The notes below the pieces were generated by a model. That model was not told the DNA's origin, did no database searches, and saw only the letters and a list, made by a program, of their open reading frames with translations. Positions 52,337 through 60,624 of a stretch of 64,000 bases of DNA are shown here, one piece after another. A program made the translations under genes and the position numbers. Origin of the DNA: CAZETJ01 sp964514575 (GTDB lineage: Bacteria > Patescibacteriota > Saccharimonadia > Saccharimonadales > UBA10212). The number at the start of each line of letters is the position of its first letter. Within the stretch, counting starts at the first letter, position 1. The stretch lies in contig CAZETJ010000001.1 in NCBI GenBank assembly GCA_964514575.1, forward strand, positions 62,001 to 126,000, in the 5' to 3' direction.

Positions 52337-52359
52337 GTTTAGCTACAGTATAGCTAAAC
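52337..52359 (-). promoter_or_regulatory. Palindromic promoter of the antiporter gene
   Basis: GTTTAGCTA (52337-52345) and TAGCTAAAC (52351-52359) form a perfect 9-bp inverted repeat around a 5-base loop. The -10 TATACT (52352-52347, minus strand) lies within it and the GTG start follows immediately. This is a likely operator site. Confidence 0.5.
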
Positions 52360-52378
52360 GCTAGCGCTGATGTGAATC

Positions 52379-52561
52379 TTATGCGCCGTAAGGACCACCG
52401 CCGTAGCCGCGGCGTGATTGATGGTCGGAGCCAAAACCCTTATGTCCCAAGAGCTTTAAGATTGTAGAAAAACCCAAAATAGAAACTAGGCCAGTACCTA
52501 ATATAGCCAAGAACTCTTTGCGAGTAACTTCCTTTTCTTGGATTTTATTAAGCTGATTCAT
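52379..52561 (-). CDS. Small membrane protein with Tat-like signal, beside tatC
   Basis: A 60-residue protein starting 'MNQLNKIQEKEVTRKEFLAI', with the twin-arginine-like TRKEFL followed by a hydrophobic stretch ('LAILGTGLVSILGFSTILKL') and a Gly/Tyr-rich tail. ATG 52561 is chosen because TATAAT (52577-52572, minus strand) lies 10 bases upstream. Longer frames would overlap tatC. It may be a membrane-anchored Tat substrate or an accessory to the translocase. No family is recognised. Confidence 0.6.
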   Translation of the reverse strand: MNQLNKIQEKEVTRKEFLAILGTGLVSILGFSTILKLLGHKGFGSDHQSRRGYGGGPYGA

Positions 52562-52586
52562 GTTGCTTCGGATTATAGCATAGTGC

Positions 52587-53504
52587 TTATGATTGTTGGA
52601 CAGGGCGCACAATATCCCAGGCCAGCGGCGTGGGCCTGAGCGTTATATCGGGCTTTAGAATTACATTTTCAGTTGTCGGCGGAATGACGGTTTCCTGAGC
52701 GGCGATAACTTCAACCCGAGATTCGCCATGTCGTCGGTTTCGCAAGTAGACAGCCAGGACCGACAGTTGGTACATCACTAAAATCGGCAGAGCGAAAAAG
52801 AGCATATTTAGGATATCGGTGGTTGGTGCCATAATCGCCGAGGCAATAAAAGCAAAAGCAATTACGTAGCGTTCAAACGACAAGAGCCGTCTAGGGCGGA
52901 GCGGCTTAATGCGGTTAATAAAAGAAATTATAAGCGGCAGCTGGAATAGCAGTACCGATCCTAGTAGATATACAGTGATAAAGGACATATATTCTTGGAT
53001 GGTCAGAAGAGGTCTAATTTGGACGCTCGTAAATTGATGCGATAGAAAATGTAGCAGTAGCGGCAGGCCTAAATAGTAGCCAAAAGCACCGCCAGCTATT
53101 GCCAGTACGACGGAGTAAAAACTGTAGTGGAAGATCAATCTTTTTGTATGACTAGCCAGTAGAGGTTCAAGATAGCGGACAACTTGGTAGACAATTACTG
53201 GAATGCTAAGAGCTATGCCAAAGTAAAGGCATACCTGGAAAAGAAAGTTTAGGCCACCACCAGGCGTCGTGTAAATAAATTGCTGACCGTGTGACGGTTT
53301 GAGCAACCAGGCGATGATTTGCTGCTGAATAAAATAACCAGCCAAAGTAAAGCTCGCTACGGAAACAGCAATGTAATATAAGCGCTTCCGCAACTCATGA
53401 ACATGCTCTAAAAACGGTCGTTTTAGATCAAGCTTTAGGTGCGGCTGGTGGCTGTTGGCTGGATTTGGGTTTGTCGCTCTCATTTTTGTTATTTTCATTA
53501 ACAT
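52587..53504 (-). CDS. tatC: Sec-independent protein translocase TatC
   Basis: TatC is the receptor for twin-arginine signal peptides in the cytoplasmic membrane. The 305-residue product has six helices, the N-terminal 'PFLEHVHELRKRLYYIAVSV' near 31 with the conserved Glu, 'YTTPGGGLNFLFQVCLYFGI' near 77 (the 'SPxE' area is variant), and 'FAFIASAIMAPTTDILNMLF' near 220. The N- and C-terminal tails are longer than usual. The start overlaps tatA by 77 bases. ATGs at 53498 and 53483 are alternatives. Confidence 0.92.
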   Translation of the reverse strand: MLMKITKMRATNPNPANSHQPHLKLDLKRPFLEHVHELRKRLYYIAVSVASFTLAGYFIQQQIIAWLLKPSHGQQFIYTTPGGGLNFLFQVCLYFGIALSIPVIVYQVVRYLEPLLASHTKRLIFHYSFYSVVLAIAGGAFGYYLGLPLLLHFLSHQFTSVQIRPLLTIQEYMSFITVYLLGSVLLFQLPLIISFINRIKPLRPRRLLSFERYVIAFAFIASAIMAPTTDILNMLFFALPILVMYQLSVLAVYLRNRRHGESRVEVIAAQETVIPPTTENVILKPDITLRPTPLAWDIVRPVQQS

Positions 53505-53655
53505 CGCTACTCATGCCCTTGCGCAATTCGTGCAACGATTGGCCGATACTTCGGCTTAACTCCGGCAATTTTTTACTGCCAAATAATAGCAGCAGTATCA
53601 CTAGGACGATTAATAGTTCAGGGGTACCGATATCTAGAAGACCAAATGTTGCCAT
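53428..53655 (-). CDS. tatA: Sec-independent protein translocase TatA
   Basis: TatA forms the variable pore or membrane-thinning part of the Tat system. The 75-residue product has one short helix followed by the conserved 'LLLFGSKKLPELSRSIGQSL' amphipathic segment and a charged disordered tail. The context (tatA-tatC) confirms the call. The 3' end is read in a different frame as the start of tatC. Confidence 0.93.
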   Translation of the reverse strand: MATFGLLDIGTPELLIVLVILLLLFGSKKLPELSRSIGQSLHELRKGMSSDVNENNKNESDKPKSSQQPPAAPKA

Positions 53656-53750
53656 AACTTTATTTGTCCTGCCTTGTTAACTATTTTTCCACCAAGACCT
53701 ATAGATATATAATATTATCGTAAGCGGTATAAGGCAAGGGGATTAAGTAC

Positions 53751-54002
53751 GTGCAACAATGGTCAGTAGCTGATGTTTACGGTGGAGGCAATTACGGTGC
53801 CTGTCAATATTCTGGTCAGTGCGTAAGCGGTTCCTCTACTTTAAGCACCTCTGGCTTGAGCGGTAAAACGACTACGACCGCTTTGCAACCGGCTGCGGCT
53901 AGCTACCCGTGGCTCTGGGGGGCGATCATACTCATTGCTATCCTAGTTATAATGTTTATTCGCCGGCGGCTTCGCCGTAAACAACTTGACGCTCACTCTT
54001 AA
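53751..54002 (+). CDS. Small C-terminally anchored surface protein, unknown
   Basis: An 83-residue protein from GTG 53751, with AAGGGG about 10 bases upstream and an AT-rich TATAAT-like promoter before it. The N-terminal half is Gly/Ser/Thr-rich with two Cys ('GACQYSGQCVSG'). A C-terminal helix ('WLWGAIILIAILVIMFI') and the basic tail 'RRRLRRKQLDAHS' follow. The plan resembles sortase or exosortase cell-wall sorting tails but without LPxTG. It precedes the two fibre genes. Confidence 0.5.
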   Translation: MQQWSVADVYGGGNYGACQYSGQCVSGSSTLSTSGLSGKTTTTALQPAAASYPWLWGAIILIAILVIMFIRRRLRRKQLDAHS

Positions 54003-54019
54003 ATCAACCAAATCTCTAG

Positions 54020-54025
54020 TATAAT
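54020..54025 (+). promoter_or_regulatory. -10 element of the first fibre gene
   Basis: A perfect TATAAT within AGTATAATAACCT. The same layout (TATAATA-CCT, AAGC, G-rich box, T-run) recurs before the second fibre gene at 56320. The leader is about 40 bases. Confidence 0.6.
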
Positions 54026-54073
54026 AACCTCAAGCGCTAAAGAGTGATGAGGGAGATTTTTTAAAGACAAACA

Positions 54074-56278
54074 ATGGCTAGACTACCAATACCTGGTTCT
54101 GACGACGGCACTTGGGGAGATATCCTCAATTCTTTCCTTGAAGTCGAACATAACTCTGACGGCACCCAAAAAACTCTTCCCGTTTCCAAAGGTGGGACTG
54201 GAGCCACTAGCGCCCCCACTGCCAGAACCAACCTAGGAGCTATAGCCAGAATCCAGGATGCGACGGATGTGAACCTAGCCGGCGCGGCCGACGGCGACCC
54301 GGTCGTGTTCGACGCGGCATCGGGCGGGGCGAAGCACACATCCCCGTCTTTTATTAGTGCCTATCGGCTAACTAGCGACGGTACGACCGTAAAAGCGTAC
54401 GACAAAACGGGTGCGCAGATTGCTTCTAACGTTGACGGTGGAGCCGTTCTTCAGACGATCTTTAGCGCTCTGCCTGCTGCAGGGGGCTTCATCGAATTCC
54501 GCAACGATGGGAACATCTTCCCTTGGACTACCACGCCCCTTATTCCGAAGAACATCAGCAGCAAGTTGCTAATCCGTGGCAACGGGGCGACTGTTAGACT
54601 CTCCGCGACCGCTCCGACCTTCCTTGATGTTAACCGTACCGCTCCTGGTGACACGTTCCAGAACTTCGAAGTCTCCGATTTCATCATTGATCGCAACAAC
54701 GTGAACCCGGCCCTCGGTGCTCCCGTCGTACTCGGCGCATCCACCTCGTTCCGGATCAACTGGAACCACATCATCATCCGCCGGATCAAGACAATCAACG
54801 TCCCAACGAACGCAGGTACCGGTGCGATCAACCGAAACGTAGAAATCATCAGCTACCATACGGATGCTGGCGAAGCGCAGACCAACGTTACCGACATCCT
54901 TATCGAGGACTGCGATTTCGGGGGCGGAAACTATGGCGTTTTTGTCGGCGGGTTGGTTGTAAATGGTCGCTCCTGTGAAGTGTTCGTGGATCGTGTCAAG
55001 GTGTATCGCATTAAACACGACACGCTCAGCCTCAACAACACGACGACGCTGCGCGGCGACGTGCATGTGCATATAGGTGGTTTCGGCTTTGGCGGGAGCT
55101 GTGTCATCCGCGACTGCGAGGGCTACAACACGGGTGACACAGGCTACGAAGTTGATTCGATGATGTTTGCGATAGTAGATGGTTGTATCGCATCTGATTA
55201 CTGGTCAAAAGGTTTTCTTCTTCGCAACTTCCGGGCTGTACAAGATGTCAATTCTCAGCTTTACGTCGTTCGTGGTTGCAAAGCAGCAATAGTAAATCTC
55301 GTTGGAAATGAATGTCCACCGATTCAGTCGCAGAACGGTTTCTGTCTTCCAACGCTGAATACAGACACCCCGTTTGGGCACATCGTTATTTCAGACTGTG
55401 AGTGGCACACCAAGCAATCTCAATTGGGGGACGGCACCGGAAATATGCTTGGCTTGGCAATCCTGAGTCTTTGGCAGATTCAGAGCATCACTGTGCGCGA
55501 TTTCACTATCGTCGCTGACGCTATTGCGGACACCTACGCTGGGGGAACGCTCAGGTTTGTTGCTGCAATATATCTTTTCCCCGCCACCGACAATGCGAAG
55601 ATTCGGCTGGAAAACATCCAAGTCATCACGGCAGGCACCGTGACTTCGCAACGTCGCTTGTTTTGGATTTGGGTCGGTTCAACCGGCAGCCATCCAGTTT
55701 CTCTTACTGCCGACGGCCTATGGTTCTCGCCAAGCACAACTGGCGGCGGCAATGGACATCAGCGGATGATCAACCTAGGTTCCGGGTCGCCGGACATTGT
55801 GACCTTGCGAGGTGTTTTGCGGCGCGGGGGTATCATCAACTACGGTTCCGACGATACGCAGCCGGTCGGGGTCGGAATCGAGGGCCAAAACCTACTTGCC
55901 ATTGATGGACAGCTAGTTTTAGAGGACTGCGATTTCCGTAAGTTTCCAAGCAGTGCGGCTGATATTCAGTTCGAGGCGACCGGTACGTCGAATGCGGCGT
56001 TCGTTAACGCCGTACGTATAAAAGGCCACATCTACCCATATTCAACAATCGTTATTACTCCGAATGGCTCGCCATTTATCTGGCAGAACCTGCTTGGCTA
56101 TCGGGCAAAGCTGCTGATCTTCGGCGGCACTGTTTCGGATATCCAGTGGTCGAACGACGGTAGCACATACCGAGACACGGGTTTCATAACTGGAGCGACT
56201 ATCGACGTTGACCCGGGAGACTACGTACAGGTCGCCTACACCGGAGCGCCCACAATGCGCGCCTTCCAGGTGAAATAG
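54074..56278 (+). CDS. Tail-fibre-like protein with parallel beta-helix body
   Basis: A 734-residue protein. The head 'MARLPIPGSDDGTWGDILNS' (residues 1-20) is shared with the next gene. Residues about 38-56 are the phage tail-fibre linker 'VSKGGTGATSAPTARTNLGA'. The rest reads as a pectate-lyase-like beta-helix ('ISSKLLIRGNGATVRLS', 'NVEIISYHTDAGEAQTNVTD', 'IEDCDFGGGNYGVFVGGLVV'), a fold used to bind or cut polysaccharides. No signal peptide or catalytic site is evident. From about 54260 the DNA looks more GC-rich than the head, suggesting a body taken from a phage. Confidence 0.72.
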   Translation: MARLPIPGSDDGTWGDILNSFLEVEHNSDGTQKTLPVSKGGTGATSAPTARTNLGAIARIQDATDVNLAGAADGDPVVFDAASGGAKHTSPSFISAYRLTSDGTTVKAYDKTGAQIASNVDGGAVLQTIFSALPAAGGFIEFRNDGNIFPWTTTPLIPKNISSKLLIRGNGATVRLSATAPTFLDVNRTAPGDTFQNFEVSDFIIDRNNVNPALGAPVVLGASTSFRINWNHIIIRRIKTINVPTNAGTGAINRNVEIISYHTDAGEAQTNVTDILIEDCDFGGGNYGVFVGGLVVNGRSCEVFVDRVKVYRIKHDTLSLNNTTTLRGDVHVHIGGFGFGGSCVIRDCEGYNTGDTGYEVDSMMFAIVDGCIASDYWSKGFLLRNFRAVQDVNSQLYVVRGCKAAIVNLVGNECPPIQSQNGFCLPTLNTDTPFGHIVISDCEWHTKQSQLGDGTGNMLGLAILSLWQIQSITVRDFTIVADAIADTYAGGTLRFVAAIYLFPATDNAKIRLENIQVITAGTVTSQRRLFWIWVGSTGSHPVSLTADGLWFSPSTTGGGNGHQRMINLGSGSPDIVTLRGVLRRGGIINYGSDDTQPVGVGIEGQNLLAIDGQLVLEDCDFRKFPSSAADIQFEATGTSNAAFVNAVRIKGHIYPYSTIVITPNGSPFIWQNLLGYRAKLLIFGGTVSDIQWSNDGSTYRDTGFITGATIDVDPGDYVQVAYTGAPTMRAFQVK

Positions 56279-56319
56279 CAATCTGCGAATCGAGCCTAAA
56301 ACTTTAACCAAACTTCTTG

Positions 56320-56325
56320 TATAAT
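56320..56325 (+). promoter_or_regulatory. -10 element of the second fibre gene
   Basis: TATAAT in TTGTATAATAGCCT, aligned with the element at 54020-54025. Both are preceded by AACCAAA. The promoter and leader were probably copied with the gene head. Confidence 0.6.
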
Positions 56326-56377
56326 AGCCTTAAGCTTTTAAGGAGTGGCGAGGAGCTTTTGATAAAGATAAACACAT

Positions 56378-58090
56378 ATGGCTAGACTACCAATACCTGG
56401 CTCTGACGATGGCACCTGGGGTGATATATTAAACTCCTTCCTCGAAGTCTCTCACAATACTGACGGAACTCTAGATAGCAGTTCGCTGACTTTTCCGGGT
56501 GATGTCACGATTGCCTCCGACTCGGACGCATCTGGTGCCGGCGATATCATACTCAAAACCTCTACCACCGAACGACTGCGCTTCAATACAGCCGGGTCGA
56601 TGCTGTGGAAGAACCACGTTCTAGTCACGCGAACCTTTCAGTCACTGCCGCGCGCAGACATTCCAGTTGGCACGAATGTTTTTGAGATCGACGAGTATGG
56701 AAATGTCCTCTTTGGGCCCAACGACTTCCTTTTTACGCGTCAAGGCAACATCTTCCAACAGGGATCCATCCCCGACTTTATGTATCACCAAGAGACCAGG
56801 CGCATCTACACACGCTCAGCCGCTTTTGTCGAGTTCGGCGATCCGCCGGATGTAATTATCGCTCGTGCTGGGCCTGACAATATATATCCGGGCGTTGCTG
56901 GCGGCCTAGCCGGTATCCCTAGCGGCACGACCTTAGGTGTGATTCGCTGGCAAGGCTCGTTCACTCCGCAGGGTGGTACGGTCGGCGTGACGCAAGGTGG
57001 TGCGTTCCATAATGACAGCGCACAGATATACGCCAAGGCCACCGAGGACAACAAGTTCAACGGCGGCGTGTCTTATAGTCAGGGTGGTGAGCTGCATTTC
57101 GCAACAACCCCAAATGGCACAGCCACGCCCGTCGACGCGCTGATCATCTCAAGCGACCAGACAGTGACCGCGAAGAAGGCTCTCACAGTCGCGGGTCTGA
57201 CCGGTGCGACAGCGGCGTCGCGTTACGTCGGCGCGACGGCATCCGGCGCTCCAGCTACCGGTACGTTTGCGGCCGGCGATTTCGTTGTCGATCAGTCAGG
57301 CGCATTGTGGGTCTGCGTGAGTGGTGGTACACCCGGCACCTGGAAACAAATCGGGGGCACGTTCCCTGGCGGAGCGCCCGGACTCAAAAATGCCAAGTAC
57401 GTTCCGATCTTTGGCTCGAACCTAGGCACTGGTGATCACGATCTCTACACTGTCCCGGTAGGTCGCCAGGCTCTCGTTGATCGTGTTCAGACGCTTTACA
57501 ACATCGCAGGTTCCGGCGGCAGTATCGTCTACTTCCCTGAGATCAAGGTTAGCGGTACCTATTACCGTGTTGGAGCCAACGTGACCGCTGCCGATGGTGC
57601 CGCCGGGTCATCGAGCATGACAACCGCGATAGTGCTTGGCGCCGGGGAAACATTCGCCTGCAACACGGCAACGACCGCCGGCCTCAATGTTCGCGGCGGT
57701 GTATGGGAGTTCGACGCAGACGATACGCGACTATTCACGGCTCGAAAACTAGGACTCGCTTCTGGCGACAATCTGCTCTACACCTGTCCTGCGGGCAAAA
57801 CAGTTGCGTTCATTCAAGGAGCTGAGTTTGTTACATCGATGAGTTCATCAGTACAAGTTTGCAATAACACAGGCGGGAGCCTCAATTATTACCTGAACGT
57901 TGTGCCCTCCGGTGGCAGTGTTGGCCCGACCAATCGGCTCGGCCCAGCCACGGCGGTAGCTGACAAAGCAAACACCGCTTTCAACGGCGCACAACCGTTA
58001 TCGCCAGGCGATTTCATTAGCGTCAACGCCTCGGGTCCCGATGCGGGCGGCCACCACATTGCGTGGGTTACCGGATACCAACTTCCATGA
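56378..58090 (+). CDS. Tail-fibre-like protein, paralogous head and different body
   Basis: A 570-residue protein with the same head as the preceding gene over the first 24 residues, then a different body. It includes 'FPGDVTIASDSDASGAGDII' near 40, a collagen- or fibre-like middle, 'ATGTFAAGDFVVDQSGALWV' near 290 and two related C-terminal modules ('LGTGDHDLYTVPVGRQALVD' and 'LGLASGDNLLYTCPAGKTVA'). Phage fibre tips use such modules for receptor binding. It has no signal peptide. The stop TGA overlaps the following ATG. Confidence 0.7.
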   Translation: MARLPIPGSDDGTWGDILNSFLEVSHNTDGTLDSSSLTFPGDVTIASDSDASGAGDIILKTSTTERLRFNTAGSMLWKNHVLVTRTFQSLPRADIPVGTNVFEIDEYGNVLFGPNDFLFTRQGNIFQQGSIPDFMYHQETRRIYTRSAAFVEFGDPPDVIIARAGPDNIYPGVAGGLAGIPSGTTLGVIRWQGSFTPQGGTVGVTQGGAFHNDSAQIYAKATEDNKFNGGVSYSQGGELHFATTPNGTATPVDALIISSDQTVTAKKALTVAGLTGATAASRYVGATASGAPATGTFAAGDFVVDQSGALWVCVSGGTPGTWKQIGGTFPGGAPGLKNAKYVPIFGSNLGTGDHDLYTVPVGRQALVDRVQTLYNIAGSGGSIVYFPEIKVSGTYYRVGANVTAADGAAGSSSMTTAIVLGAGETFACNTATTAGLNVRGGVWEFDADDTRLFTARKLGLASGDNLLYTCPAGKTVAFIQGAEFVTSMSSSVQVCNNTGGSLNYYLNVVPSGGSVGPTNRLGPATAVADKANTAFNGAQPLSPGDFISVNASGPDAGGHHIAWVTGYQLP

Positions 58091-58482
58091 TAGAAAGAAG
58101 AAATATGTCAAATAGATTACTCCCATACAAGTTCATCGTCCAAGCTGTTGTGCAGCAAATAGCAAAAGATGGCCAAGTTTTGGGCGAAGTATCTTCTGAG
58201 CCGGTTCAGCTTTTTAGCACCGATCAACTGGCGGCGTGGGCATCCAACTTCCCGAGTTCTTTAGCGGGCTTAAAAGAAGCCCAGAGTGCTGGTGCAAAAC
58301 TAGCACCGTATAAATTTATTGTTGAGGCAGTCGTTCAAGAAAAAGATAAGTCTGGAAAAGTTATTGCTGAGCACAACTCGCAGCCAACTAGTCTTTTTGG
58401 CTGCGACAACCTAGCCGCTTGGGCTAAAGAATTTCCGGACAGACTAACCAAAGCCGTAGCTCAGGAAAAAGCCTCAGGATAA
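58087..58482 (+). CDS. Two-repeat small protein coupled to the fibre gene
   Basis: A protein of about 131 residues (ATG 58087, ATGA overlap with the fibre gene). ATG 58105, which follows AGAAAGAAG, may be used instead. It consists of two tandem repeats of about 49 residues: 'LLPYKFIVQAVVQQIAKDGQ' and 'LAPYKFIVEAVVQEKDKSGK', each ending in 'LAAWA..FP'. No family is recognised. The position is that of phage fibre chaperones, which is only a suggestion. Confidence 0.6.
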   Translation: MIERRNMSNRLLPYKFIVQAVVQQIAKDGQVLGEVSSEPVQLFSTDQLAAWASNFPSSLAGLKEAQSAGAKLAPYKFIVEAVVQEKDKSGKVIAEHNSQPTSLFGCDNLAAWAKEFPDRLTKAVAQEKASG

Positions 58483-58517
58483 ATAACAAGGGCGGCAGGC
58501 TTGGTTAGTCGAAACTC

Positions 58518-59900
58518 TTAGAAAAACGACCAGATAGCCGCCAGGCCGGCAATTCCCATTAGGCCAGTCACTCCCCAGCCCAAGGCTGTAGTCGATCGGC
58601 GATTAGTCCAGTCACCCATGATGCGGCGGTTGCTGCTAATCAAAACAATCAATACCAAAACTACTGGCGCTACAATGCCGTTAGCAATGGCGGCGTAAAT
58701 AAGCGCCTTAATCGGGTCGAGCCCGATGAAGTTCAGGCCTAAACCGACTAACATTGAGACGATAATGGTGCCGTAAAAAGCGTGAGCTTGTTTAAACTTG
58801 CGGTATAAACCTTCGCGCTGCTTAAAGCTTTCCGCTAGGGCATAGGAGCTTGAGCCGGCCAGCACCGGAATGGCCAGCAGGCCGGTGCCAATGATGCCAA
58901 TCGCAAACAATAGATAGGTTGCGTTACCAGCAAAAGGCCTAAGTGCTTCGGCGGCTTGGGCGGCCGATTTAATATTAGTTATCCCGTGGGTGAACAGCAG
59001 AGCCCCGCAAGCCGCAATAATAAAGAACATCACCAGGTTAGATAGAAGCATGCCGCTCCAGACATCAATCCGCATGCTGCGTACGTCTTTACGATGAGTG
59101 GCCTGGCGCATCGGAATATTCGTTTTGCCTTGCAAAATTTCCTCTTCAACTTCCTGGGAAGTCTGCCAGAAAAATAAATATGGCGAAATGGTAGTGCCCA
59201 GGATTCCGCAAATCAGTAGGAGCTGAGTTTTATTAAAGCTAACGTGGGGGACAACCGCGTGCCTAGCAACATCGCTCCAATTTAGATGAGCTAGTAGTGC
59301 CGAGGCAATGTAGGCAAAAAGTACCATCGCCAACCATTTAAGGTATCTAGCGTAGCGGGCATACGGAGTAAAAATTTGAAGTAGCGCCGTCAGCAGCGTA
59401 AAGCCGATTACCAGCATCGAAAAATCAAGGCTAGGGCGCAGTAGCTGTATGCCTTTAGCCATGGCTCCTAAATCGGCGCCGATGTTAAAAGCATTGGCCG
59501 CAAACAGTAGGGTAGTACAAAGATATAAAACTTTTTTAGAAAAATGGGTCCGGATTGTGCCGGCTAAGCCGCGGCCGGTCACCAGGCCGATACGAGCGCA
59601 CATTTCTTGCACAATCGCCATCAACGGAAAAGTAAAAGCGGCCAACCATAGCAGCCCAAAGCCATATTGGGCGCCTGCCTGCGAGTAGGTGGCAATACCG
59701 GATGGGTCGTCATCGGATGCACCGGTTGTTAGCCCCGGCCCAAGCATGTGCCAGTAGTCTCGGCCTTTTCTAGCCACTCTGGTTGGCGGTAGGCTATGGC
59801 TGAGTTGCTCGCCAATGGCGACTCCTTGGTCAAAAACCTCACCTGGCATTTTGGTGATTCTGCCAACCAAATTTTCACTACGCTTTTTGTTAGGCTCCAT
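58518..59900 (-). CDS. Nramp-related divalent metal transporter
   Basis: A 460-residue membrane protein of the Nramp superfamily with about 11 helices. The first helix motif reads 'DDDPSGIATYSQAGA' near 60 in place of DPGN, as in the Nramp-related (NRMT-like) branch described for Mg2+ and other divalent ions. Helix 6 has 'AIGIIGTGLLAIPVLAGSSS' near 335. The N-terminal 45 residues are a cytoplasmic extension. The metal is not predictable from sequence alone. Confidence 0.82.
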   Translation of the reverse strand: MEPNKKRSENLVGRITKMPGEVFDQGVAIGEQLSHSLPPTRVARKGRDYWHMLGPGLTTGASDDDPSGIATYSQAGAQYGFGLLWLAAFTFPLMAIVQEMCARIGLVTGRGLAGTIRTHFSKKVLYLCTTLLFAANAFNIGADLGAMAKGIQLLRPSLDFSMLVIGFTLLTALLQIFTPYARYARYLKWLAMVLFAYIASALLAHLNWSDVARHAVVPHVSFNKTQLLLICGILGTTISPYLFFWQTSQEVEEEILQGKTNIPMRQATHRKDVRSMRIDVWSGMLLSNLVMFFIIAACGALLFTHGITNIKSAAQAAEALRPFAGNATYLLFAIGIIGTGLLAIPVLAGSSSYALAESFKQREGLYRKFKQAHAFYGTIIVSMLVGLGLNFIGLDPIKALIYAAIANGIVAPVVLVLIVLISSNRRIMGDWTNRRSTTALGWGVTGLMGIAGLAAIWSFF

Positions 59901-59958
59901 TGAGCTATATCTTATATCGGTCCGCCCCTAAAAGACAATAAGCGCTTAAGCTTGGAGA

Positions 59959-60624
59959 CTATTTGTTTTTGGCGGTGATTTCAGCGTTGATGACGGAGGC
60001 GAATTTAGCGACGCTGACTTGGCCGGAACTATCGATTAGCTGGCTGTTACCTACGAATTTACCATCCAAAAAGAAAGTCGGCGTAGCTTGCTGCTGGCCA
60101 GTTTTCAGGAATGCCGAGACATCAGCGTTGATGGCATCATTGACCTTGCTGGAGGCATAGTCGCTATCAAATTGGCTGACATTCAGGCTCAGGTTTTTGG
60201 CATAAACATCAAAAGTCGACTTGGGATCAGAGGAGCTGGCCCAGCTGCTCTGGTTGACGTAAAGCGCGTCGTGCATTTGCCAGTACTTGCCCTGGAGGCC
60301 GGCAGCTTCGGCAGCCCGGGCGGCGGCAAAAGCGTTGGGGTGGATGGTACTTAAGGGCAGGTTCCGGAATTGGTAGTAAATTTGATCGTTAAACTGAGCT
60401 GCTACTTGTTTGACAATCGGGTAGTAATCGGCGCAGACCGGACACTCAAAGTCGCCATACTCGATCAGTGTGACGCCTTTTTGGCCTAGGCCTTCCACGT
60501 GGTTGGTCGGCTGAGAGTTGTTGGTCGTAGCTCCGCTGTTATTAGATGAGTGCTGAGTAATAGCAAAGATGCCGGCAAAAATAATGACGATTCCCACCAG
60601 AATTCCTAAGAACCGCTTATCCAT
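59959..60624 (-). CDS. DsbA-like thiol oxidoreductase (BdbD type)
   Basis: A 221-residue thioredoxin-fold protein anchored by an N-terminal helix ('FLGILVGIVIIFAGIFAI'). The active site is CPVC in 'LIEYGDFECPVCADYYPIVK' near 60. 'QATPTFFLDGKFVGNSQLID' near 180 supplies the cis-Pro. It probably forms disulfides in the many Cys-containing surface proteins of this window. The ATG directly abuts the stop of the upstream GIY-YIG gene. Confidence 0.9.
   Translation of the reverse strand: MDKRFLGILVGIVIIFAGIFAITQHSSNNSGATTNNSQPTNHVEGLGQKGVTLIEYGDFECPVCADYYPIVKQVAAQFNDQIYYQFRNLPLSTIHPNAFAAARAAEAAGLQGKYWQMHDALYVNQSSWASSSDPKSTFDVYAKNLSLNVSQFDSDYASSKVNDAINADVSAFLKTGQQQATPTFFLDGKFVGNSQLIDSSGQVSVAKFASVINAEITAKNK

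Noticed and set aside
54569..55072. Long minus-strand frame inside the first fibre gene
   Set aside because: It is an antisense shadow caused by GC-rich codon bias. It has no motif and the plus-strand protein is coherent.
53751..58482. A prophage
   Set aside because: Only fibre-like proteins are present. There is no capsid, terminase, portal, lysis or integrase gene, and the fibre genes have host-style promoters.
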